64,000 nucleotides of DNA from Symbiodinium natans (Eukaryota; Sar; Dinophyceae; Suessiales; Symbiodiniaceae): the NCBI GenBank assembly GCA_905221605.1, contig CAJNDS010000067.1, positions 1 through 64,000 of the forward strand, in the 5' to 3' direction. The notes below the pieces were generated by a model, which had not been told where the DNA came from, made no database searches, and saw nothing but the letters and a program-made list of their open reading frames with translations. The stretch's first letter is position 1. Every line of letters starts with the position of its first letter. Below, piece after piece: positions 22,787-33,690 of this stretch. Both the position numbers and the translations under genes were made by a program.

Positions 22787-23275
22787 TGGAAGTTTTGCCG
22801 AATGAGGAGGCACCCCCAACTCTGGGTCAAGACGCTCCTTCAGAAGATGCCCCAGCGGAGGCGTGGAATGCTCTGTAGGGTTTAGGGTTTAGGGTTTAGG
22901 GTTTAGGGTTTAGGGTTTAGGGTTTAGGGTTTAGGGTTTAGGGTTTAGGGTGAGCTCAAGGACGTGAAATCGGTAAGGGTCCCCGGGGGGATTGGTCCAG
23001 CTAAAGAATTTTCATCGACAGGTCCTGAACACGGCTTTTGTGTTAAGGGTTTGGGGTTTGGGGTTTAGGGTTTAGGGGTTTAGGGGTTTAGGGGTTTAGG
23101 GGTTTAGGGTTTAGGGGAACTGTTGGGAGCATGGAGCAGTAATCAAGTTGCCAAGATGAAAATGAGGCACGCGCAAAGTGGAGAAATGGCAGGGCCGACT
23201 TGGCATGATATCAGGAGTCGTGCGCAACCCTTCGAAGAGAGAGCTTCGAGAGTAAGCCGTCCCTGGACCTTTCCG
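22787..23275 (+). CDS. Possible gene start with two telomere-array introns
   Basis: The ATG at about 22787 begins MEVLPNEEAPPTLGQDAPSE. A GT-AG intron made of the TTTAGGG array (about 22875-22955) leads to KDVKSVRVPGGIGPAKEFSS. The next array (23045-23117) leads to ELLGAWSSNQVAKMKMRHAQ. One frame runs throughout. Product not recognised. Confidence 0.5.
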
Positions 23276-23379
23276 CCTAAACCCTAAACCCTAAACCCTA
23301 AACCCTAAACCCTAAACCCTAAACCCTAAAGCCTAAACCCTAAACCCTAAACCCTAAACCCTAGATGCATTTCTGTCAC

Positions 23380-23880
23380 AGGCAAGATCTCCAATTGTGT
23401 TCCTGAGTTATCCCAACCCCAGCGCTCAGCACAGCAGGGCAGGACGGCGCTGCCCCTGCCTTCAGCCGACTTGAAGTAGGGTTTATTTTTCTGTTTTTGG
23501 TGAGTGTATATAAGGTTCCTTTTTTAATATTGGTGAGTGTATATATTTGGTGTCCTTTTGGGGATACAAGAAATAAAAACCCTACTTCACATGAGTTCCT
23601 CCCAGGGCACCGTAGAATATCACCTGAGCTGTGAGCAGACATTTGTGTCCGATCTCTAGAGAAGTCGAGCTGCCGGCATCGAGAATTTCATCTGAGTTGC
23701 GATGCCGTTCTCGAACCAACAGCTCTCAAACTCCACACCCCAAACTGGCCCAAACTGGCAGTAGTATACAAATCATTGAGCATAGTAGTGGTGAGAGCCA
23801 AAGAAATTGTCTTGAATTGAAGATGTCACCTGCCCTGTTTTGTGAGCCCTTATGGCGGCATTTTGGATTGAACAATTCCT
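23380..23880 (+). CDS. Exon-like blocks around an M element
   Basis: Upstream block PELSQPQRSAQQGRTALPLP; downstream MSSSQGTVEYHLSCEQTFVS and, in another frame, REVELPASRISSELRCRSRT. Exact joins are not resolved. Confidence 0.4.
23474..23593 (+). mobile_element. M element
   Basis: Inverted ends GAAGTAGGGTTTAT and AAAACCCTACTTC flank two GGTGAGTGTATATA units. A second copy is at 24658-24778. Confidence 0.7.
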
Positions 23881-23883
23881 AGT

Positions 23884-23970
23884 AGTAGGTAGCCTTTAAC
23901 CTTTTTGGGGTAATATAATCCCCTTATAATCCCAAAGGTTAACCTTTAATTCCCCCAGGTTACTGGACAA
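23884..23970 (+). mobile_element. E element between exon-like blocks
   Basis: The arms GGTAGCCTTTAACC and GGTTAACCTTTAA match intron 11 of the helicase gene. It separates open blocks on either side. Confidence 0.65.
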
Positions 23971-24420
23971 CTAAGATTTTGCGACAGGCTGCGGACTCTC
24001 CTGCACAACAGATGCCTCAGAACGCAGAGCTTGATGAGACGGCTGCCATCTCCGCAGTTGCCAGTGACGTGAGGGTGGCGGCCGACAGTATCTCAGTTTG
24101 AACCCTAAACCCTAAACCCTGAACCTGAAAACCTGAGGCAGGCACTTCGGCCCGAAAGGGCAAAAAGTCCAAGCGAAGAGTCAAGAGTCAACGGGGCAGA
24201 AGCTTCCAGAAACCCGGATTTTCCAAGCGCTGTGATTTAGGGTTTAGGGTTTAGGGTTTAGGGTTTAGGGTTTAGGGTTTAGGGTTTAGGGTTTAGGGCT
24301 GTGAGCCAGTACAGAGAACTGCCGGCAAGTCTCGCGTTGAAGCCATGCAGAAGGCTTGAAAGGCCTGAGCGGCTGACTCAGATCTCGCCAATAAGCTGAA
24401 TGCAGTGATCTGGGTTTAGG
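23971..24420 (+). CDS. Exon-like blocks interrupted by a telomere array at 24236-24297
   Basis: Block one reads NAELDETAAISAVASDVRVA. Block two is basic (ARKGKKSKRRVKSQRGRSFQ) and continues across the array, via repeated GCTGTGA, into EPVQRTAGKSRVEAMQKA. Two TGA codons then interrupt a still protein-like frame. Confidence 0.5.
24236..24297 (+). repeat. Telomere array between 7-bp direct repeats in coding sequence
   Basis: GCTGTGA occurs at 24229-24235 and 24298-24304. Confidence 0.85.
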
Positions 24421-24456
24421 GTTTGGGGTTTTGGGTTTAGGATTTAGGGTTTAGGG

Positions 24457-24899
24457 TGGCACTGGCAGGCACAGACTGGAGCAAGTGTTTGGCCGCTACA
24501 CGGCTTCACCTTTTCCTCAGATCCCCAAAGCCCTCACTTCTTGATAGCTTCAAAGAGTGTCAGGAGGCCAACGCATCTCATGACACAAAGGATGGGCCTG
24601 GGATTCTGGGACGGGTGGAACTTCCCTTCGTATGATGCTCTTACGAAGGGCTTATATGAAGCAGGGTTTATATTGCTGTTTTTGGTGAGTGTATATAAGG
24701 TTCCTTTTCAATATTGGTGAGTGTATATACTGGGTGTCCTTTTGGGGGTACAAGAAATATATACCCTACTTCATATCATGTAGGAGTAAACTGTTACTCC
24801 TTCTTTGGCGTACAGTTTTTTTTGCAGTCGCGATGGCTGCTCGAGGATGTGCTGAGCACAGCGGATGCCAGGCCTCATGGCCTGTCCTCTTCTCGCTAG
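24457..24899 (+). CDS. Exon-like blocks, unknown product
   Basis: The first block (24457-24635) reads SLLDSFKECQEANASHDTKD, then GPGILGRVELPF. After the M element and a TTTTTTTTGCAG acceptor, the second block reads SRWLLEDVLSTADARPHGL. Confidence 0.5.
24658..24778 (+). mobile_element. M element
   Basis: It has the same arms and the same two internal units as 23474. It follows a coding block ending GRVELPFV. Confidence 0.7.
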
Positions 24900-25003
24900 G
24901 CAGAGTAAATTCGCCGCGTGGAAAGTGGGGGTTTAGCGTTTAGGGTTTTGTGTCGATGATCTTAAGATCTGCGACAGCAGCTGATACGGAAGCCAACACA
25001 CAC

Positions 25004-25034
<31 letters not shown>

Positions 25035-25321
25035 GTATACATATCATATATATATATATATACACCATTATATACCCGATTCAGGAATACTCTCTGGGCC
25101 CTCGCGCGGCTTCGAAATGCTGCGGGCACCCAGCCCACAGGGCTTGCCAGCAAGGTGGACACTGCGTTCACGGCGGGCGTTTTGAGGTTTAGGTAGGGTG
25201 TAGGGCTTAGGGTTTACAAGTGTTTAGGGTTAGGGTTTATATTATAAACCCTAAACCCTAAACCCTAAACCCTATTATAAGGTTAGGGTTTAGGGTTAGG
25301 GTTGAGTTTGGGGTGTTGGGG

Positions 25322-25520
25322 TCTACCTGAAGACTTTGGTGCAGGAGCTTGTCATCTTTTCCTATTAGGGATCCAAGTACGCTGCACTTAAAGCGACTAC
25401 ATCGGAGAGCCTTCTTCGCATGGTCTATCCGTGCTTTTGCCCCAATGGCCTTAAACATGCCTACCAGCACCCCTTTTCCCCAATCTTCACTCTGAGAGCC
25501 TCAAGTGCCTTGAGGGCGTA
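25322..25520 (+). CDS. Exon-like block with an internal TAG
   Basis: VYLKTLVQELVIFSY is followed by TAG at about 25367 and then GSKYAALKATTSESLLRMVY in the same frame. A 24-nt GA-AG segment could remove the stop. The antisense ORF is a shadow. Confidence 0.45.
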
Positions 25521-26434
25521 GGGTTTAGGGAATTGGGTTTTTTGCGCCTAGTCGAAACAGTAGAAGTACTACTGCCTAAACCCTAAACTCTAAATTTGGG
25601 TCACACTTGGATGAACCTAACGTAAACCCTGTCAGGCCCTAGAGCCTTAGAGACCGCGTGAAGGCTTCATTAATTAGTGCATTTCGACCCTCCCAGCTCC
25701 AGAGCCCTAAATCACGAAAGCTTCCTAGCACTTTAACCCCTCAACTCGGCCCTAAACCCCAAACCCTAGAAAGCCCAGGGTCCACGGCCCTTTTCGCGAA
25801 GTCACCATGTAGGCAGCAGCTGCCTTGGCGAGCTACGGCAGCAACAAGGCCTCGGCAGTTTCCGGTACTTACCGTGGTAGGGCAAAGGTTTATACGGCTT
25901 GGGGTATTAAAGGGTTTAGGGTTTTTGAGGATTTAGGTTTTGATGGTTTAGGGTCTGGGGTTTGGGGCACAAGGTTTAAGGGTTTTCCAGTTTTTACGTA
26001 GCATGGGAGGGCTGGGTGGAGTGCTTAACGTATAGGTTCAGGGTATCAGTATTTGGGGTATAGGGTTTCGGGTTTAGGAGTAAAGGTTGATTAAAGGGTT
26101 TATGGTTGTAGGGTTAAAGGTCCCTTGTAGACCCTAGACTTGCAAGCCTACAGCCCTATAGCATGTTAAACCCTCAGGAAGCCCCACTTTTTGGGCCTAG
26201 GCTAGGCTTTCCAGTCGCTATAAGGAGCCCGAGGCCCGAAACCCTACACCACAGAGTAAGTGGGCCGGCTTGGCGGGTTTCAGACCCTGGCCTAAACCCT
26301 AAACCCTAAACCCTAAACCCTAAACCCTAAACCCTAAACCCTAAACCCTAAACCCTAAACCCTAAACCCTAAACCCCAAAGCCCAAACCCCAAACCCAAA
26401 ACCCTAGACCCTAGACCCTAAACCCTAAACCTTC

Positions 26435-26533
26435 CGCCTGCAGCCGTCAGTCCTGGCACCTAATTGCCCTCAAACCGATGAAACCTTAGAGCCCTCTCGA
26501 GCCCTCTGGAGGTTTCGAGGTTACGAGGCTTAG
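26435..26533 (+). CDS. Exon-like block, unknown product
   Basis: It is open as SVLAPNCPQTDETLEPSRAL between arrays. Confidence 0.4.
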   Translation, partial: RLQPSVLAPNCPQTDETLEPSRALWRFRGYEA

Positions 26534-26609
26534 GGTTTAGGGTTTAGGGTTTAGGGTTTAGGGTTTAGGGTTTAGGGTTTAGGGCTTACCTTGAACCCCC
26601 ATGAACCCC

Positions 26610-26720
26610 ATGCCGCCTACACCCTTACAGGCCCCAGAGCGGCAGCTGAAGCCGCAGGACATCAGCAACGGCCCGTGCACGCGGCTGCACGTTGTACAGC
26701 TAGTGGCCCCCGAGTTCTAA
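26610..26720 (+). CDS. Probable terminal exon, unknown product
   Basis: The open frame reads APERQLKPQDISNGPCTRLH then VVQLVAPEF and TAA. An AG acceptor precedes it. Confidence 0.45.
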   Translation: MPPTPLQAPERQLKPQDISNGPCTRLHVVQLVAPEF

Positions 26721-27116
26721 GGCTCTAAGGAAGGGATGGGGGAGTGGGTGGGATCTAGATCCTCGTCGTTCTCCGATACCTTTGCCAGAGACTGAGGATT
26801 TAGCGTGGTCGTGTTAAGTGGTGGGCCAGGCGTTTTGCATTCGGGTCCTATGTTAATAGGTTTAGGATCAAAACCCTTTAAACCCCCGAAAACCCTAAGC
26901 TCCAGAAACCCTGAACCTGCAAGTGAGGGTGGGGAGGAGGAAGAGGAGAAGAAGGCTCAGAAACGACCCTAACCCTAAACCCTAAACCCTAAACCCTAAA
27001 CCCTAAACCCTAAACCCTAAACCCTAAACCCTAAACCCTAAACCCTAAACCCTAAACCCTAAACCCTAAACCCTAAACCCTAAACCCTAAACCCTAAACC
27101 CTAAACCTCCCAAAAA

Positions 27117-27199
27117 CCTGCGACATCGGACTGCGGGGCTTCTCTTCCTAGCGCACCAAACCTCTGTGAACACTGCGAAGCCTGTTGGGGGGTGTAGAG
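27117..27199 (+). CDS. Short Cys-rich exon-like block
   Basis: It is open as CGASLPSAPNLCEHCEACWG to TAG. It is unique to copy 2 of the duplication. Confidence 0.35.
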
Positions 27200-27481
27200 G
27201 TTGAGGTTTTTGCGTTTGGGGTTTGGGGCCCTCTGAAACAAGTGCAAGGAGTACAAGATTTAGGGTTTAGGGTTTAGGTTTTAGGGTTTAGGGTTTTGGG
27301 CTTAGGGCTGAGGGCTGAGGGATTAGGGCCGTTTGAAGCAAGTACATGGAAGTCTTGCCTGGTTTCCACGATACCTTGCCAAGCAACCCTCTCGACATCG
27401 ACGGGCGGAAGCAGCTTGAATGGAAATGTCTTCAGGTCGCATGTTTCTTGCTCTGTTCATCGAAAACAGGTGCACTTCTAG

Positions 27482-27789
27482 CTTGGTAGCCCAGTGGTAC
27501 CCTTTGCCCTTTTTTTTGGGGGTTCTGGGTTCCCTTATAAAGTAACCAACCCCCCCCCAAAAAAAAAAAAAAAACGGGTCCCGTTTTATTCTAATATGGC
27601 TCAGTAGTAGAGTAGGTAACCTTTAACCTTTTTGGGTTAATTTTTTTCCCCCTTCAAACCCCAAAGGTTAACCTTTAAAAGCCCTAGGTACTGGACAACT
27701 AAGATGGTAAACCCTAAACCCTAAACCCTAATTAAACCCTAAACCCTAAACTCTAAACCCTAAACCCTAAACGTTACTGGGCTACTAGG
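27482..27789 (+). mobile_element. B element containing an E element and a telomere array
   Basis: B ends enclose an E element (about 27611-27703) and a CCCTAAA array (27708-27775). CTAG flanks the whole insertion at 27478-27481 and 27790-27793. The paralogous site near 15077-15081 is empty. Confidence 0.8.
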
Positions 27790-28187
27790 CTAGGCAATTC
27801 TGCCTTTCGGGCCATGACGGTTGATTTGTCTGCCCTTTGGCTGATGAGGGGCTTGCCTTGGGGCTTAAGGTTCAAGATTCTGCGGTTTAAGTGGGGTTTA
27901 GGTTTTAGGGTTTAGGGTTTAGGGTTTAGGGTTTAGACGATTTAGGGTTTTGGGGTGGCCTTGCCTAAGAGAGCTCAAGCCTCCTGCTGTAGGCCGCGCT
28001 TGGTGACTTTGCTTCATGGTTTGCTCTTATTTTAGGGCTTAGGGTGTTTTAACGTTAAGAAAACCCTATCCAGGGTTTTGGGTTTTTTTTTAAACGTTAA
28101 GCAAACCCCTAACTGCAGGGGGTTCTTAAGGGAAGCTTAGGGAGCCTTGGGGCGTGAGTGAAACGGAACCTTGGGTTACATACCCCT

Positions 28188-28275
28188 TAGGGTTTAGGGT
28201 TTAGGGTTTAGGGTTTAGGGTTTAGGGTTTAGGGTTTAGGGTTTAGGGTTTAGGGTTTAGGGTTTAGGGTTTAGG
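28188..28275 (+). repeat. TTTAGGG array at the paralogous D element
   Basis: This array is opposite in orientation to the one at 15475-15725 in duplication copy 1. Confidence 0.9.
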
Positions 28276-28516
28276 GGAATCCCCTCCTTTAAAAACAGTA
28301 TATATATATATGTAAGTTGCTGAAGGGAGGTGGGGTGCTCAAAGCCTAGGCTACAGGTTAAGCGCTCTGGCAGGTTTGTTCAATGGTACCCCAAGCTACT
28401 CTCACCCTGATTTCCCTAAACCCTGAACCCTAAACCCTAAACCATGGGGGTAGTCTTAGATTCGGGGAACCACTTTAACTTGCGAATAAACCCGTGGCTT
28501 TCGAGCTTAGGTCGGT

Positions 28517-28540
28517 GCCATTTTGGCCATTTTGGTTCAG
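28517..28540 (+). other. Tandem spliced-leader-like relic in duplication copy 2
   Basis: At the paralogous position CCATTTTGG occurs twice in direct succession, followed by TTCAG. Confidence 0.5.
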
Positions 28541-29149
28541 ATCCGTGTACCGAACGCTCCCCGCGGACGTGACGGTCCGCAAACGAACGTTGCCCCGGCT
28601 GGTTAGAGCGGGAAGCTCCGGCATTGTAGGCTGCAAATACTGCTGCGCTGGGATAAGAGCATTTAGGGCTCCAGTTTAGGGTTTATAGGGCTTGGGGTTT
28701 AGGTTTTCGGATTTAGGGTTTAGGGTTTAGGGTAGGAAGCACCTCCAGCCCTCCCGAAACAACAAAGCCGCCATGTCGCTGCCGCTGCATCTGCCGCTGA
28801 AAGAGGGGCGGCGCACCCAGGTTATCCCAAATTACAAGGCTTAGGAGACCAACTACGGTTTCGCATGCGCCCACCTAGGCGACTCCAGGTTTAGGGTTTA
28901 GGGTTTAGGGTTTAGGGTTTAGGGTTTAGGGTTTAGGGTTTAGGGTTTAGGGTTTAGGGTTTAGAGTTTAGAGTTTAGAGTTTGTTGGTTAGTGTCTAGT
29001 TTATTTCCCCTGCCCCGGACCGTTAATGCCTAATTGCCCCTGCCCCGGACCCAGTTTACGAATGGTTCTGTCTCCCTTTGTGCAAGGATTCACGAAGGTG
29101 TTTCTGAGGATCTTCCCCCCCTCCCTTCCCCCCCCCCCTGGGGTTTCTG

Positions 29150-29250
29150 ACTAGGACCCAGAGTAGGCTGTTATTCCCTTTTTTCGGGTTCCGGTTCCCT
29201 ACAAGCCCCTTTAAACCAAAAAGGGTACTCTTTTTCTCTTGCGTCTAGGT
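29150..29250 (+). mobile_element. C element at the edge of duplication copy 2
   Basis: The sequence from TAGGACCCAGAGTAGG to GCGTCTAGG matches the family and lies where the duplication ends. Confidence 0.6.
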
Positions 29251-29324
29251 GAATTGTCAGGCGTGCATAGGGTTTCGGAATACCGGAATACTCGATTCCG
29301 ATTTTTTTGGAGCGCTCTCTTCAG

Positions 29325-29464
29325 GCATCAAGGGACTTAGTGACAGGTTCATCATACTTTTTGAGATTGAGCCATTGTGAAGCTGTGCCCTTGCTCACCA
29401 CTTCGTGTTTCAGAGCCAGGGTGGCCAGCTGTGACATTTTGGTTCTAAATGAAAGGGCCTAAGC
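29325..29464 (+). CDS. Exon-like block, unknown product
   Basis: After CTCTCTTCAG the frame is open for about 45 codons, including GSSYFLRLSHCEAVPLLTTS, to TAA. Confidence 0.45.
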
Positions 29465-29559
29465 CCTAAACCCGAAACCCTAAACCCTAAATCCTAAACC
29501 TAAACCCTAAACCCCCCCCCCTTTTCGGGGAACCTTACTCAAATATCCCACGGACTAAG

Positions 29560-30025
29560 TTCAGCCTTCTCTTTCAACTGGCAAATGCCCTTTAACATGG
29601 ATGAGGGTGAGAGCATCATGCGTGAGGACATGCAACCCTAAACCCTGAACCCTAAACCCTAAACCCTAAACTCTAAACCCTAAACCCTAAACCTTCGACC
29701 CTAAACCCTAAACCCTACAACACCGGCCGTGCTGTCTGATGCCGCAGCTCGCCGTGAGGGGCGTGTGTGTGAACAACATGTCTGAGAGTCACCCAGCATC
29801 CTGTTGCTCATCCCGGCCTGTTGGTTGTTCCGCCTCACATGTGCAGCTTTCTTTGGCTGGTCAGGCCAAGCGATTGACGAGCTCCGGTGCAAGTCCTTCG
29901 GCTTTGGCACGGAGTGGTGAGCAGTCCTGAGCTGGAAGAAGGGGGCATCTATTGCTCGGGAGCATCGTTCTCCTGCGAGCACTTCCTTGCCCCACTGCGA
30001 CAACAAGCACGTCGTGTATGGGCTT
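29560..30025 (+). CDS. Exon-like blocks, frame uncertain
   Basis: A first block reads PFNMDEGESIMREDMQ. In the second (29715-29926) one frame runs with a single TGA (CWLFRLTCAAFFGWSGQAID), while an overlapping frame is fully open for 63 codons. Confidence 0.35.
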
Positions 30026-30177
30026 GGCATATACTGAACCCTACACTAGCCCTAAACCCTAAACCCACAGACTACAGTCGCTCCGAGTGGTGCGACATGG
30101 CCAGAGCGTCAAGGTAAACAAGCCACCCCGGGCGCCGGGCGCCTCGCCAGACTGCTGATGCTAAGTGACTCAGATCC

Positions 30178-30387
30178 TATAAACCCTAAACCCTAAACCC
30201 TAAACCCCAAGCCCTAAACCCTAAACCCTAAACCCTAAACTCTAAACCCTAAACCCTAAACCCTAAACCCTAAACCCTAAACCCTACCCTAACCCTAAAC
30301 CCTAAACCCTAAACCCTAAACCCTAAACCCTAAACCCTAAACCCTAAACCCTAAACCCTAAACCCTAAACCCTAAACCCTAAACCCA
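30178..30387 (-). repeat. Telomere-type array CCCTAAA
   Basis: About 30 units with few variants. Confidence 0.95.
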
Positions 30388-30962
30388 AGTCTTGACAGGT
30401 TGGATGCCTTCGGAAGCTATGGCTCCGCCAGGGTCCAGGGCCGCTTGGGCTGCAAACTCGGGGTCTCAGGGGAGGTTTTAGGGTTTTAAGGCGTTTTAGA
30501 ATTTTTAGGGCTTAGGGTTTAGGGTTTAGGGTTTAGGGTTTAGGGTTTAGGGTTTAGGGGTCTTCAGGGCTCAGGGGAGGTTTTAAGGCTTTAGGGCTGT
30601 TAGGGGTTTGCATTTTAAGGCCTGTCATTAAGGGTTTTTAGGGGGCATTTAGGATTTGAGGGGCGTTTCAGAGTTTTAGGAGGTTTCGGTGTTTTTAGGA
30701 GGTTTTGGGAGTTGTTTTGATGTTCTACGAGGTATTTGGGTTGTTTAGTGGGTTTTTAGGGTTTGTTAAGGAAGTTTTAGGGTTTTAGGATGTTTAAGTA
30801 TGCTTTCGGGTTTTATACGGGTTTACGATGTTACGGGTTTATGGGTGTAGGGAATGTAGGGTTCAGGGCTCATACTGTGCGGTTTTACGCGGCGAGGCTT
30901 GAAAGGTTTTAGCGCACCTTGGGGGTTTGGATGTTTGGTAGAGTTCAGGGCTTAGGGCTGAG

Positions 30963-31020
30963 GATCTCGGCTACTTGTGGGCACCAGTTTTTGAAAGGCT
31001 GAGCAATATCCTCCGTTTAG
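30963..31020 (+). CDS. Short exon-like block
   Basis: It is open as DLGYLWAPVFERLSNILR before an array. Confidence 0.3.
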
Positions 31021-31258
31021 GGTTTAGGGTTTAGGGTTTAGGGTTTAGGGTTTAGGGTTTAGGGTTTAGGGTGTAGGGTTTATGGTTAAGGCCTTAGGTT
31101 CTTGGGCCTAGTTAAAGCTCTAGAGGCTGTACCTGAAACACTGAGCAGGCCATGCCAAGTCGGTGCAACTCCCCTTGGCTTAGGGTTTAGGGTTTAAGGT
31201 TTAGGGCTGAGGGTTTGGGGTTTGGGGTTTAGGGTTTAGGGTTTGGCCGGGGCTGTTC

Positions 31259-31375
31259 TACGTTGGGATCCCCTTCATTTCTGTGGGACCTTCGCGTGAA
31301 TTGAGGAGTCACATATGGGTTGGAGGTAGAGAGAAGGTGGGACCAACAACAACAGGGAGCTTGCACCTTCCCTGG
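31259..31375 (+). CDS. Exon-like block, unknown product
   Basis: It has 39 open codons including YVGIPFISVGPSRELRSHIW between arrays. Confidence 0.4.
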
Positions 31376-31546
31376 GTTTAGGGTTTAGGGTTTAGGATTT
31401 AGGGTTTAGGGTTTGGGGTTTAGGGTGTAGGGTGTAGAGTTTAGGGTAGGGCTTCGGGGTTGAGGGTGCATGGTTATAGGGCTTAAGGGTAGTACTCTCT
31501 GGACTGCTAGTGGCTCAACCTCCACCTGTGCCATGTCCCTACTACA

Positions 31547-31641
31547 CAACTCCCTGGTTCTTAGTCTGAGGGCCCGATGTAATCCCTTGAAGGGTATATC
31601 TAGGGACCCTCATTCCCTCATCCCCTACTAAGAACCAGGGA
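31547..31641 (+). mobile_element. J element
   Basis: Perfect 15-bp ends CTCCCTGGTTCTTAG and CTAAGAACCAGGGAG flank about 65 bp. Confidence 0.7.
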
Positions 31642-32038
31642 GCCATGCGACCCCACTCGCTTGCAGAGGTCTATTCCGCGGCCGGCCCAAGATCAGGCCG
31701 ACGCTCAGCAGCTCCCATCTTTTAGTGAGCAGGTTGGTTCCGGTGAGCATGTTCGTTACTCATTTGGGTATTTCCCAAAATAGGGGTGCACTTCTTTTTA
31801 CCCCTAAATAGGATAGAATCCCCTTAAAGGGATCCCCAACAAGGGTACCTCCACTTTCGGAAGCCCAGATGTGCCGAAGAATCCGATCGGGGGCACAGTA
31901 TCTTTTCGCATCCTTCAGACAGACGACACCCACGGTACGAAAGCAGCAGTTTCCCGTCCTAGAAGCTTCTCTTTAAAGTGGACCCCATCTAGACCTTGCC
32001 TAAGCCGCAAAGGTGTACGCGCGTATGTTTACCCTGAA
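31642..32038 (+). CDS. Two exon-like blocks around an F element
   Basis: The first block reads RSIPRPAQDQADAQQLPSFS. After the F element the second reads PDVPKNPIGGTVSFRILQTD and stays open to an array. Confidence 0.45.
31759..31867 (+). mobile_element. F element between exons
   Basis: An imperfect inverted repeat around TTTCCCAAAATAGGGG lies between two long open blocks. Other copies are at 53158-53250 and, reversed, about 53770-53862. Confidence 0.55.
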
Positions 32039-32439
32039 CCCTAACCCTGAAACCCAAACCCTAAACCCTAAACCCCAATCCCTAAACTTTGAGAAAAAGG
32101 TCCAACACTGTAGCCCACAATATGGGTTTAGGGTTCAGGGCATCTGTGGCTGAAGGGATTAAGACTCGCACCCCTAGTACCCCCGAAAGGTTCCCCTCAA
32201 TACTCCCAACTAGTATGGCCCTTCTACCGCCATAAACTTAGTAGCTGAGTCAGTACACTTTACACTTCTTGGGAGACCCTACTCCCCTATAGAACTGAAG
32301 GTGTGAGTTTTTTTGGTTGGCTTTCTGAACTCAGCAGCTAAGATCGAAATCTTTAGAAAGGCTCCCTAAAACCCAAGGGTGCCGCCTTTAAGGGTCCAGG
32401 GTGCAACCCCCAGAGCGACGGAGGCTTTAGGGTTTATAC

Positions 32440-32768
32440 GGGTTAGGGTTTAGGGTTTAGGGTTTGGGGTTTAGGGTTTAGTGTTTAGGGTTTAGGGTTT
32501 GGGGTTTAGGGTTTAGGGTTTGGGGTTTAGGGTTTAGGGTTTAGGGTTTAGGGTTTGGGGTTTAGGGTTTAGGGTTTAGGGTACCTGTGATGGAGGTTGA
32601 GTCTGCTTCCCATCCTCGCCTCCATCATCATCCCGTGGGCCTTCTTCGCATCCGGGCGGCGGTTTAGGGTTTAGGGTTTAGGGTTTAGGGTTTAGGGTTT
32701 AGGGTTTAGGGTTTAGGGTTTAGGGTTTAGGGTTTAGGGTTTAGGGTTTAGGGTTTAGGGTTTAGGGT
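32440..32768 (+). repeat. Two TTTAGGG arrays around an exon-like block
   Basis: 32440-32582 mixes TTTGGGG variants; 32661-32768 is nearly pure. Confidence 0.9.
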
Positions 32769-33690
32769 CGGGGTTTGGGGTTTGGGGTTTGGGTTTTGGG
32801 TTTTGGGGCTTGGTTTCCAAGTAACTAGGCTTAACTCGGGTTTTGGGTTTAGGGTTAGCCAGGGTTCAGGGTTTAGGGCTTCGGGTTTAGGGTTTCAGGT
32901 CTCGGGTTGGGGTCTAGGGTAAGGGGTTAAAGGATCTTGCTCCGGGATTCTCTTACGGTTTGAGGTTGTTGCTGTTGTTGTCCCGCGGTGCTTGGTTTAG
33001 GTTTTTTAGTGCTTCGTGTAAGCGTGGGGGGACACGGATTCCAGGGGTCATGGTCGCGCATATTGGGTTAGGCCTACCCCTAAACCCTAAACCCTAAACC
33101 CTAAACCCTAAACCCTAAACCCTAAACCCTAAACCCTAAACCCTAAACCCTCCTCGAGGGCATGGGCTTTTGACCTGACCCTGGAGGCCCTTCATGGAAG
33201 TTACCCTTTCGGAAGCATCCGGAACTCCAAACCCTGAGAAAAGGCCCGAAATCCCTAAAAAAACCCTAAACCCCAAATCCTAAGCCCCGATCAACCCGAA
33301 ACCCCTCTTTTCGAGTTTGGGGCCCCGCCCCGCCCCGAAGCCCCCTCCCTCAAAAGGCTTTGACGTACATCGCGCTGGCCTCGTCCGTGCATTTCGTGGC
33401 AGCTTGGTTTGTTCAGATCCTCAACCATAAGCCGCTAAAAAAGCCCTCCTCCAGGTGTGTGCTACAGATTTTTGGTTTATAGAAATTGTACAGGGTTTGG
33501 GTCCGGAGTTTCGGGCGGATCAGGCTTTCGGGCATAGGAGTTGGCGTGAAACACCCGCGGACTGAACTTGTATCCATCTAAGAAGTATTCAACATGTCCT
33601 TTGGGCATACCCTTGAAAGCAACTAAGGGGTATAGTAAAAGCTTTCCGCATGTTCTCCTTCTCCAGGTTACGGGGTATCGGTTTGGGGTA
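32585..33690 (+). CDS. Exon-like blocks with possible membrane segments
   Basis: Blocks between arrays read LPILASIIIPWAFFASG (about 32600-32660), YGLRLLLLLSRGAWFRFFSA (32934-33073), AFDLTLEALHGSYPFGSIRN (33151-33231), ALASSVHFVAAWFVQILNHK (33348-33482) and LNLYPSKKYSTCPLGIPLKA (33556-33690). A membrane protein is possible, but the family is not recognised. Confidence 0.4.

Larger units (their letters stand above)
26865..29145 (+). repeat. Segmental duplication, copy 2
   Basis: Same orientation as copy 1, 12.6 kb away. It carries a nested B insertion (27482-27789) and lacks the 161-bp insertion of copy 1. Confidence 0.85.
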
